From positions 124,001 through 188,000 of the forward strand of contig NW_026570309.1 of assembly GCF_019649055.1 (NCBI RefSeq): 64,000 bases of DNA, in the 5' to 3' direction. The position numbers were made by a program, and so were the translations under genes. How positions within the stretch are numbered: position 1 is the first letter of the stretch; each line of letters begins with the position of its first letter. Below are positions 33,790-43,155 of this stretch, in pieces. This DNA is from Paramacrobiotus metropolitanus (lineage: Eukaryota > Tardigrada > Eutardigrada > Parachela > Macrobiotidae). The notes under the pieces were generated by a model. The model was given only the letters and a program-made list of their open reading frames with translations, was not told the DNA's origin and did no database searches.

Positions 33790-34706
33790 TTAAATTTAAT
33801 TGACCTTTAACTGGCAGACATAACCAGCATCTGCATCCTCCGTCTCGGCGGCGTGCAGGTCGGCATCGCGGCCAGCGAGATGTTTCTGCAGTTCGGCCAT
33901 CTTGTTAGCCGGAAAAGGCTACCGGCAGAAGACGCACAACAGCGGCTCGGTAAATTCCGTCTTCACCAGTTTGGCTTGCTCCTTGTCAACCACGATCTGC
34001 CCTTCCGCCTCTGAAGTGCCGATGGCCCGTTCCGGGTCCATGAACAGCGCGCGCGCTGAAGGAGCAATAGTCCAGATAATAAACGAAGAAAATAAAACCA
34101 TGCGGAAAAAATTACGAGCAAACTAAATAATAATTTTCAATTTTATTTTAGGCATCTGGCAAAAACGATTTTTAATAATTTTTAATCTGGCAAAAACTAC
34201 AAACAGAAAATTATTCCGCAGCAAAACCAAACAAATTAACGAAAATTAGAAAAAGCAAAGGCAAAAAATATCAAAATTAATTAAATAAATCAACGAAAAT
34301 TATTACAAAAACTAAATTTAAAATATTTAAATTTAAGAAATCAGAAGAAAAACAGTAGAATTAATCGGGCCAGCGAATTCCCTAAAATTATTATTCAATT
34401 CGACAAGAAGCGCACTAACTTGAAAATCCACGGTCATAATGTGCGTATGCAGCCGGATGAACGTCGGAATCGTATGGAATCCCAGCACCAGCGGATAGTG
34501 CGTTTTCGGTTGAATCTACTCATCCGCAAAGCACTGCGCCCGCTGTATCATATGCCGCAACAACGGCACATGCTCCCGCGTCAAATCCTGGACGGTGTCG
34601 ATGGGCTCCAGGGGCAGCACTAGATAATGGTGGGCTTGGGGATGGAGTCGGCCAAGATGACCATGGATTCATCGAGGTACAGTTGGCGCGCGGGGTCCTG
34701 GGAGGA
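33790..34706 (-). pseudogene. APTX: Broken aprataxin-like gene (HIT domain plus C-terminal zinc finger)
   Basis: Minus-strand segment 34706-34430 encodes a HIT-type domain in aprataxin order: DPARQLYLDES, DSIPK, then in the next frame HHYLVLPLEPIDTVQDL, REHVPLLRHM, and GFHTIPTFIRLHTHIM. The expected His triad has lost its first His (RLHTH). Segment about 34055-33790 matches the C-terminus, with VVDKEQAKLVKTEFTEPLL and a CVFC...LQKHL zinc finger. Aprataxin removes AMP from aborted DNA ligation ends. Breaks are one frameshift near 34640 (CCC where CCCC would keep frame) and two in-frame TAG codons, one after FADE and one right after CVFCR. The splice phase between the two parts also fails to close. 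N-terminal exons were not found. A pseudogene is the simplest reading. Confidence 0.7.
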
Positions 34707-34792
34707 CTGCAGGAGCGAATATTAAGCGAAAACTGCGGCCGCGTTTTAAGTCGCCAGGCATCCGCCATCGGGATCCGCATTAGTGAGGCACA

Positions 34793-34929
34793 ACTTCCGT
34801 TTTGCCTGTCGGCTGTCAGTGCCTTCGTCACTCTACGCCAGTGACGAAGCTTATGCCAGTGTAGACACACGAGGGCATAAGCTTCGTCACTGGCGTAGAG
34901 TGACGAAGGCACTGACAGGCAAAGCGGAA
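34793..34929. repeat. Long near-perfect foldback (~57-64-bp arms, 16-base loop)
   Basis: Left arm 34793-34856 pairs with right arm 34873-34929 around a short loop. The arms differ mainly by a seven-base insertion in the left arm (GGCTGTC, which looks like a local duplication) and one base pair. A smaller hairpin (GCATAAG/CTTATGC) follows near 34945-34962. It lies between the aprataxin remnant and U2AF1. It may be a foldback/MITE-type element; no flanking duplication was identified. Confidence 0.85.
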
Positions 34930-35180
34930 GTTGTTGCGATCTCGCATAAGCTTGCTTATGCAACATTTTTTGTGTGCTTAGTGCTTTCCGTCCTTTCCGA
35001 TTTCATGATTTGTCGATTTTCCTCATCTTGCCAGAGCTGCCAGTTTATTTTACAGTGCGATTTTACGTTTTCAGATTGCTGTCATAAATTTCTGCCTTTA
35101 CAATACCATTCGTCAGGAATACGCGCAGATTCCCCGACGATCAGTGAACGTCGTCAGTTACTGATCACAGTACCACAAAT

Positions 35181-36777
35181 ATGGCCGAGTATCTGGCATC
35201 CATCTTCGGGACGGAGAAGGACAAAGTCAACTGTTCCTTCTACTTTAAGATCGGCGCCTGCCGTCACGGCGACCGCTGCTCGCGTATCCACAACAAGCCC
35301 ACCTTCAGCCAGACCATCGTGCTGCTGAACGTCTACCAGAACCCGCAGAACAGCGCCCAGACGGCGGACGGCTCGCATCTGGGCAACATCACCGAGACGG
35401 AGATCCAGGAGCATTTCGACCAGTTCTTCGAGGAGATCTTCACCGAGGTGGAGGACCGCTACGGGGAGATTGAGGAGATGAATATCTGCGATAATCTCGG
35501 CGATCATCTGGTGGGCAATGTCTATATTAAGGTGAGGAAAGACGGTATGGGAACCCCCCTGTTGAGTTCTTGGAATGTTTTCTTGGGGAACTTTCTCTGT
35601 TCTTTTCCGATTTTCGAACGGGATGGCTGGCAAAGGTTTTTGCAGCTGGTGATAATGTTTAATTATCATTTCTAAGCAGTCGTTAGAAAATTTTCGCAGC
35701 TGACTTTTGACTGCTCTCGAAAACTTCGAATTCTTGAGCTTGAAAAAGTTTTTTCATGTTGTTATTTTTGGGTTTTATACCTTTATGGATTTTTATCCAT
35801 TAATTTTCGGATTTATTCCGTCGCGCTTAATGTTGAAAGCCTTATTATATTTTATGTAATTTTGCGTTGAAGATTTCAAACAGTAAGACTAGTAAATTTT
35901 CGGGTTTTAATTTTGTTTATGGCGTATTTGCAGTTTCGTCGCGAGGAGGACGCCGAGCGAGCCGTTAACGAGCTGAATAATCGCTGGTTCAACGGCCGTC
36001 CCATCTATGCGGAACTGTCACCCGTTACGGACTTCCGCGAGGCCTGCTGTCGGCAGTATGAAATGGGCGAGTGCACCCGGGGAGGGTTCTGCAATTTCAT
36101 GCATCTGAAACCGATCAGTCGCGAACTGCGCAAGTACGTTGTCGTTTCAGTCTCTTATTTGGCTGTAACAATTCTGCTCCTTGCATGGTTCACTCGCAAG
36201 CGGCAATATCTTATAGTTGCCTAATATTTTATTAGTCAACTTGTCAAGTATTCCATCTATCCGAAATACCGAAAAAAAGTAAAATATGATTAAAAATCAT
36301 TGTAAGTGTAGCATCTGACCTGGAAAACTGCATACATAAGTAATTTACTAATTTATGCACACTAACGCTGTATTGTGATGCTGTTGATGTGCCAAATTTT
36401 AAAGCCAGATTTTTTTCAGCAGAATAATCAATAACGTTTACGAATTTATATCATCAGTGAAATACATTCTAAAATTTAACATGGTCTCTTATGCTTAAAA
36501 TAAGCGATTGTTTTGCCTTTATTATTCTGGTGCTGTCTTCGTTTTCCACTCTAGTCCACTTTGAACATATTTTACCTTTACTTTATTGTTGCTGTTGTAT
36601 AGGCGATTGTATAATCGTCGTCCCGGAGCGTCGTTCGGCGGCCATCGCGGCAGTTCGCGTTCACGCAGTCCACCGCGGAAGCGCGGACGTGATGACTATG
36701 ATGATCGACGCGGTGGTGGCGATCGGCGCAATTTTGGTGGACGCGGCGGGGGTGGTGGTCGGCGCGATCGCTACTGA
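35181..36777 (+). CDS. U2AF1: U2AF 35-kDa subunit (3' splice-site AG recognition)
   Basis: Exons 35181-35531, 35934-36133 and 36603-36777 close in phase and give 241 aa, the normal family length. The protein pairs with U2AF65 and recognises the AG at the 3' end of introns in the nucleus. It starts MAEYLASIFGTEKDKVNC like the human protein. First C3H zinc finger: C18, C27, C33, H37. A UHM/pseudo-RRM follows, with FEEIFTEVEDRYGEIEEMN and the NNRWFNG tryptophan motif. Second C3H finger: C156, C164, C170, H174. The C-terminus has a short SR stretch (SSRSRSPPRKR) and then an RGG/Gly-rich tail (GGGDRRNFGGRGGGG). No breaks were seen. Confidence 0.97.
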
Positions 36778-37312
36778 AACGTCCCCTTCTATGCCCGTAA
36801 TGGAACCTCCACTGTTTTACACTACTTACTATTCCGCCAGTCGACGTTGTTTTGTTATTGTCGTGTATTTACCGTCTGTTTAATTATTGTTTGATTTTTA
36901 GTTCCGCGCCGACTGCCGCTGCTGTATGCGCTCGGCCAGTGTTATTTATCATGTAATATTTAAAAAATGTCCATCCTGTAAGCAACCTGTATGTGGCATC
37001 TCGGGATTAACAGTATCAGTAAGTCAAGTTTTCTCGGGAGAATTCCCATAGCAACTTCCGAAACTGGGAGAGTATCGCCTGTATTTTTTGGGTGTCTGAA
37101 TTGTGTGTGCACTGGGCACTTCGACGATTAAACCAGCCGATTGTTATTAAATCAGCCGTTTAAAAAACTTACAAATACAGCTTTTCGCAAATTGGGTTTA
37201 GTAAGCAAGCCATCAGGGTGGATAAGTTTTGGCTGATACATAATCACAGCCTTTCCGAAATTACGGGCCGTTTTCTAAATTAATTCCTGGGATTAATCAA
37301 ACACTGTTGATC
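36778..37312. other. Intergenic between U2AF1 and DIM1 copy 1
   Basis: Same-strand spacer of about 0.5 kb. No coding sequence or clear signal beyond what must be the U2AF1 3'UTR and the DIM1 promoter. Confidence 0.5.
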
Positions 37313-38216
37313 ATGTCGTATATGCTGCCACATTTACAAAACGGCTGGCAAGTGGACCAGGCTATTTTATCGGAAGAAGACCGCGTGGTGGTTATCCGGT
37401 TCGGCCACGACTGGGATCCGACGTGTATGAAAATGGATGAGGTCAATCCATAAAACATCTGTGGTAACTTGAAACGCGGTTACAACATCTGTGGTAACAC
37501 TTCAACAAAATTAATAATTTTTTGGTTAAGTATTTGCTTTTATTTTCCGTCCATGATATGACGCAGTATATAATTAATAATTTATGTCTATCAGCGCAAG
37601 AATACAATAGAATTACGTGAAAACACAGTTAATTTTGTATTTCGTTTTTCTTAGTAGTTACAATTTACAAACAGGAAATTAAATCAAAACTTAATGGTTA
37701 GAAACACCTGACTTGGTAGTGGATGCATGGCCAACTTTACATGACCATTACGTGCAGTCGGTGCAGACAGCAGAAATACTGCTTACGGTATTTTTGAAAT
37801 GAACAATAATATCAACCGAAAGTTAATTGTAAAATTTCTTTTATTTCATGCATGTTTTAATAGATTGTACTATTATTTGAAACAATTGTTATTAAATTAT
37901 ATTCGTTTATTGACAGACGCTGTTTCGCATCGCGGAGAAAGTGAAGAATTTCGCGACCGTGTATTTAGTGGACGTATCGGAAGTGGGAGATTTTAGTAAA
38001 ATGTACGAATTATACGATCCGTGCACGGTGATGTTCTTCTTCCGCAACAAGCACATCATGATCGATCTGGGCACGGGCAACAACAACAAGATCAACTGGG
38101 CGATCGAGGACAAACAGGAAATGATCGATATCATCGAGACGGTGTACCGCGGCGCCCGGAAGGGGCGGGGCCTGGTCATATCGCCCAAAGATTACTCCAC
38201 GAAATACCGCTACTGA
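37313..38216 (+). CDS. TXNL4A: DIM1 / TXNL4A, U5 snRNP thioredoxin-like splicing factor, copy 1
   Basis: Exons 37313-37441 and 37917-38216 give exactly 142 aa, the universal DIM1 length. It is a thioredoxin-fold protein of the U5 and U4/U6.U5 tri-snRNP, needed for pre-mRNA splicing. Conserved blocks include MSYMLPHL, NGWQVDQAILSEEDRVVV, FGHDWDPTCMKMDE, ELYDPCTVMFFFRNKHIM and the end KDYSTKYRY. The donor GTCAAT is weak. Compared with the family consensus this copy carries substitutions (LQN for LHN, VSEVGDFSKM for the usual TEVPDFNKM), so it is the more diverged of the two copies. The frame is intact. Confidence 0.95.
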
Positions 38217-38986
38217 CTGACCGCCGGTGCCGGTCGCAGTTAAAATGCCGCATACACGATTGTTCATCTAAAACAAGAACGTAATTTATGCGTAAACGTG
38301 TAAAACTGTGATCACCAGGAGTAAAAGATGTCTGTGAAATTAAAAAAATGCTTACGGGAAATTAACAGAATTACTTACTAAATTCGACCAGAAAGTATAA
38401 TTCCTGAGCTATTCAACTAGGCGAATTTGGAATACCTCGTTTGAGCCCCTGTTCTACATAGTATACTGTTACATTCACGAATCACGACTGTGCCCTGTGT
38501 ATGGTAATATGGTAGTGTACTTATGTACCATTGTATTCGTGGAAAGTAAAAAATCAGTAACAACTAACAAGTTTTTTGTATAACTGTGTACAATTATGCC
38601 TACATGTACCTATGATAAAGAAATAAGCCACTCGGCCAATTATAAAGGTGTTATTTTTGTAATGCACCTGAACTTAATGGATTATAAACACACAGAAATA
38701 ATTACTCTGAATAGCATTTTTAATTCTGTAAACCAGAGTTCAAATATGCCTTACTGTACATACAGTGTACAGTACAACGTCATGCCGCTTTGGTACTGAA
38801 GATTATCACTAGAAAATCAAACAGTTGATTCTATCCATATTCTTCAAGTTAACGCTAGTGTTAACTGTAACAACATTATGTCCAGTTAATAATAATATTA
38901 TTTTTACTTCCATGCAGTTGGTAAAAATGACCAGACAGGTGTATATAGACGAAGAACGGCCGTTTTCGTGGTCCGGCGATGTAAGG
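38217..38986. other. Intergenic, convergent 3' ends
   Basis: Region between DIM1 copy 1 (+) and the Ser/Ala-rich gene (-). Short frames such as 38596-38799 have no domain. No other feature seen. Confidence 0.5.
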
Positions 38987-40095
38987 TCATGCAGCGCTCT
39001 GGGCGGATGTCGCAGCAGCGGTTGTGGCCTCCGTTGCATTCTGCGACTGGGAGGCCGACGCGTCGGAAGCGGCGGCAGCGGAGGACCCGGCGGAAGAGGA
39101 CGTGGTGTTGGTGTTGCTGGCGTCGGCATTGTGACCGGCCAGGGCAGCAGCAGCGCCCGCCGCGGAGGGCAGCGGCTGGGAGGCCAGATTGGGAATGGCG
39201 TCGCGTTCACGCTGGACGATTTCTTCGGTGCTCAGAGATTTCCCTCTGCAATCCAAGAAATCGTATATTCATAAACATATGAGGTATAGCTTCCATAGAA
39301 TAATCTCTTACAGCCACCGATAGGGCCGTTTTTTACGGCAGTTAGTTATGAAACTACATGTACACGGGCGTGATCGGCAATAATTAAATCGTATCAATGT
39401 ATAGCAACTGAACACCTTTATACATATATAATTATATATTTTTGATTAACGCAAAGTATATTGATAACATTCCATTATTTAATAATTTATACTGATGATA
39501 ATTTTTCGGGATTTTGTTTGCGCACTGTGCAATGTAAATAAATATAAAGCAATCATATCAGTATAAATCATAAAATAATGGTTGATAATTTTAAAATTGA
39601 TAAATTTAAAATTGATAAATTATAAAATAATGATTGATAATTTTTCGGGATTTTGTTTGCGCACTGTGCAATGTAAATAAATATAAAGCAATCATAATCA
39701 AAACATGTTGTCATATCTGTATTACTGTATGCATATGGTAGGTCGATATTAAAAGTTACTGGACGTAACCATATAAAGCCTTATTGAGTTACTGTATGTA
39801 GAAATGGATTTGTAGTGCAATGGCAAATTGATGATGTTCCGGACAGAACAAGTTCAGTCAAGAATTTCGTAGGTAGCGGAAACAGTTAGAAATGGTGTAA
39901 AAATCAAAAATATTTTTAGAACAGTAATCTTTTTCTCGATAGACATGTCACGTACCCTGCTCCGTGAATAAAGGGTGCCGGCAGGACAACGGTAGAATTA
40001 TTCAGACCGGAAGCGGTCAGATTCTGATTTTGCCCGTACAACACCGGCACAACTGCCAAAACTCCCACCATTAACACGGTATAAATTCCGGCCAT
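38987..40095 (-). CDS. Small secreted Ser/Ala/Thr-rich protein
   Basis: Minus-strand exons 40095-39956 and 39245-38987 close in phase and give 132 aa ending in TGA. Residues 1 to about 22 form a signal peptide (YTVLMVGVLAVVPVLYG). The mature start has two N-glycosylation sequons (NLT, NNST). A charged segment follows (SLSTEEIVQRERDAIPNLAS), then a C-terminal half made almost only of Ala, Ser, Thr, Asn and Gln. I do not recognise the family; such tails occur in mucin-like or structural secreted proteins. The intron (39955-39246) contains a 60-bp direct repeat. A GC-rich plus-strand frame over the second exon is a shadow. Confidence 0.65.
39497..39695. repeat. 60-bp direct repeat in intron
   Basis: 39497-39556 and 39636-39695 are identical by eye over 60 bases, with an AT-rich spacer. 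They lie in the intron of the Ser/Ala-rich gene and look like a local duplication. Confidence 0.88.
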
Positions 40096-41175
40096 GATTA
40101 TAAATTAAACAACTATCAAAATGCAAAAAAATAAAATTCGCAACAAGTAAAAATTTTCAAGACGCAAAAGACAACTAAATGGCGACATACGAAGTAGGCA
40201 TGAATGAAAACGCGCTTTAAATATCCAGACAGACCGTTACAAAGGTCTCGGCCATTCCGCTAGTCGTACACCGGAAACGACAAATATTACGAAACATACA
40301 TTCACGCGGGCTAGTCCGTTGACGGTTGGATGGATGAATGGATGCACATGGTTCACGCGTTGAATTTAAGATTTATCGGATACTCTATCAGGAAAATATT
40401 TTCGATTCAAGTTCACTGGAATTTCCTTTGGACTTTAGAATAACTGTCCGAGAATTCTCGACCCAACCTGTTGGAAACTCTGATGTAACGCTAAATTAAT
40501 ACCGCTGTTACCATTGACAAAACAAGAGAATTATCAAAACTTAATTTAACCACGTGATAAAGACAATTAAAAACTAAAGCAAATAATTATAAGAAATATT
40601 TTCAAATTTATTAGCGACTAGCACAAACAATGCAAAAACATCAGTACTGTAGTGTGAATATTTATATTTTCTTCAATTTGCAAAGCTGTCAACCAGTCAA
40701 AACTGGATAGAAAAATCAGCGGCAACATTCACCAACTTGTGCGGAAAATAACAAATACATGCATTTACTCCCGGAGTCCCGGTTCACCTTTTCACAGAAT
40801 ATTCATTTTTTGTTAACACATTTTCCGTTGATTTTCTCTGCTATTAACACAAATTCAGTCGCAGTATTTGGAGACGAAATCTTGCCGTCATTTTCGCCAC
40901 AATTTTATAATACATCAGAACAAATATCATCTGGACAAAATTCACAAAAAATACAACTGGCTGGATAAACTGTACTGCTAAAAAAACTGAAAAAAATATC
41001 TCCAAGACTGTGTAAGAAAATCCTTCCAACGTTAAAATTATCCGTCAACCCACAAACCAACACGACGCGATCGATATCAATGCACCAGATGCACGATTGA
41101 ATACGAAAAGATCAAATGCAACATAAGAGTGGACAAAGCAATTAAAGAGGAGATTGTGGGATCCAAACAGCGAGA
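40096..41175. other. Upstream of the Ser/Ala-rich gene, downstream of DIM1 copy 2
   Basis: Non-coding AT-rich sequence. Contains the TATA-like element listed separately. A 69-codon plus-strand frame (40759-40968) has no domain. Confidence 0.5.
40216..40224 (-). promoter_or_regulatory. TATA-like element of the Ser/Ala-rich gene
   Basis: ATATTTAAA on the minus strand, about 121 nt upstream of the ATG at 40095, similar in position to elements of the other two secreted-protein genes. Confidence 0.4.
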
Positions 41176-42006
41176 TCAGTAGCGGTATTTCGTGGAGTAA
41201 TCTTTGGGCGAAATCACCAAACCCCGTCCCTTCCGCGCCCCCCGGTACACCGTCTCAATGATATCCACCATCTCCTGTTTGTCCTCCAGCGCCCAGTTGA
41301 TCTTGTTGTTGTTGCCCGTGCCCAGATCGATCATGATGTGCTTGTTGCGGAAGAAGAACATCACCGTACACGGATCGTATAATTCGTACATTTTATTGAA
41401 ATCCGGCACTTCCGTCACGTCCACTAGGTAGATGGTGCAGAAGTTTTCACTTTCTCCGCTATACCAAATAACGTCTGCAAAATTCATTTTGTTAAATCAA
41501 AATTCTGCTGCGCGCACCGTACAGTCCACATGTGCGTAATATTTATTTAGTGTACTGCGTTAACTTAAAAACGATTTCTCGAACATAATTCTTGCACTGC
41601 GGTCTGCGAAGCAAATGGCTTTCGATAAAACTGTCGATCTGACATGGTAATACCATCACGGTTTTAATTTTTTAATTAACAATTTGCCGCTAGAATTTTA
41701 TTCATATGTAAAGTGAATAATCTGTGAGGTGGGAAATGTTGAAACGAGATAAACAGCAAATTCTGGGACTCTGAGCTTCCGTCAATATTTCGAGTGTGTT
41801 CGTACTCAACAATGTCGCGTGCGCAGTTCGCGTATGCGTCAAGCTTAGGGGAATGATGGTAAAAAAACTGTCATTACCTCGTCCATCTTCATGCACGTGG
41901 GATCCCAATCATGCCCGAAACGAATGACGATAACACGATCCTCTTCGGATAAAATGGCTTGATCCACTTGCCAACCGTTATGGAGATGGGGAAGCATGTA
42001 CGACAT
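41176..42006 (-). CDS. TXNL4A: DIM1 / TXNL4A copy 2 (single-base frame break)
   Basis: Minus-strand exons 42006-41878 (129 nt, as in copy 1) and 41474-41176 (299 nt, against 300 in copy 1). The frame breaks at about 41444-41447, where GTGAAAAC has four A where five would keep AEKVKNF in frame. Everything else is intact to KDYSTKYRY and TGA. This copy is closer to the family consensus than copy 1 (LHNGWQ, VTEVPDFNKM, EMVDIIE), which argues for long-term selection and makes a sequencing or assembly error likelier than a pseudogene. The donor is a good GTAATG. It is divergently oriented to USP34, with 1.15 kb between the start codons. Confidence 0.85.
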
Positions 42007-43155
42007 TTTCACAAGCCAACAGATCTCTCGGTTACTGACAAAAAAGAGACCCTCTCGCGCTGCCGCGAGACACTCGCTTCTGATTTTGGAATGAAAGACT
42101 TTAAAGTTTATTTAGTAACTTTAGGCTTTAGTTCATCTCAAATGGCCAAAGCAAATCTGCAATTGCGAAGCGCAAAACCCAAAGCCAAAAGGCAGAAATT
42201 CGTCAAAAGACAAAAATTGACGAAAACTTTTCGGAGTGGCATGGTGTGCCGAAGATGGCCACCAGGGGCTTTTGCTGTCTGATATTCAATACTATGTAAA
42301 GTGTAAACTACATACAATTTATTATTAGTTATTAATTTTCATAGCAGATTTTTATTTCATATTTACTAATAATTAGCAGCAAAATCAAATTGTCAAATAA
42401 TTACAAAACAGACAGGCAACGTAAAAGGGGAAGCGGAAGACTCACTTGCGTTGCGTACCATTTTTATTGCCTATCGAAGCTTACCGACTTGTTTCCCGTC
42501 CGCAGTTGGATGCTCCACCGGGTGGAAGTCTGGTGGAAATGACGTCAGCCCGCCGTTGAATGGGGCAAACGAATGTTACCGCCATAAAATCGCTCGATTT
42601 AACACGTTCGCTGTACGCTGAACGGAAAACACCTGCTTTCTGAGCAGTTGAATCAGCTCTCCAGTCGTGTTGTAACACGTTAGATACGGCGCTCATCTCT
42701 CCAGCGCAGCACCTGAACCGAACCGATCTGAACCGACTTTTCATAATAAATGACAGGTCTCTCCAACCAGTCTCTCGCACAGCACACAGACTGGGAAATA
42801 TTTGAGTTCAGCTGTCCATTTGGTCAGGTCGGTTGGTGTGAGAAATCGTTTCTTTGATCACGTTTATATTCCAGTAGGAGACCTGCGAGTGGAAAATTTG
42901 TAGTATTTGTTGTGATTCTGCGAAACAGATCTTTCATCGCACCGTTCAATGTGCGCGCTACGATTGACACGCTGCTGCATTTGATTGATTCTCTGTGATG
43001 CTGTGATCTCTCTGCGGTTTGTTTTGGTTGTGGTTTTTATAGTTTGCAGACTATTAGCTTTTCTTTCGATTGCTCAGACGGGATATCTTTGTTGTGTGCT
43101 GCCGATGGGGAACACGGGATTGATCATTTATCCGTCATCTGATTGGATGTGAACG
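42007..43155. other. Divergent promoter region between DIM1 copy 2 and USP34
   Basis: The only space from which both DIM1 copy 2 (-) and USP34 (+) can be driven. Plus-strand frame 41959-42282 overlaps DIM1 exon 1 in antisense and is not a gene. Short CTGAACCGA-type repeats occur near 42710-42740. No core promoter motif is clear. Confidence 0.5.

Noticed and set aside
34783-35328. 181-codon frame running from the foldback into U2AF1
   Set aside because: It is read in another frame than the U2AF1 exon and crosses the foldback; no similarity to known proteins.
38825-39282. Plus-strand GC-rich frames opposite the Ser/Ala-rich exon
   Set aside because: They mirror the repetitive Ala/Ser codons of the minus-strand exon and lack motifs or splice support.
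41176-42006. Calling DIM1 copy 2 a pseudogene
   Set aside because: Only one base in a homopolymer is missing, and the rest is closer to consensus than the intact copy; error is at least as likely.
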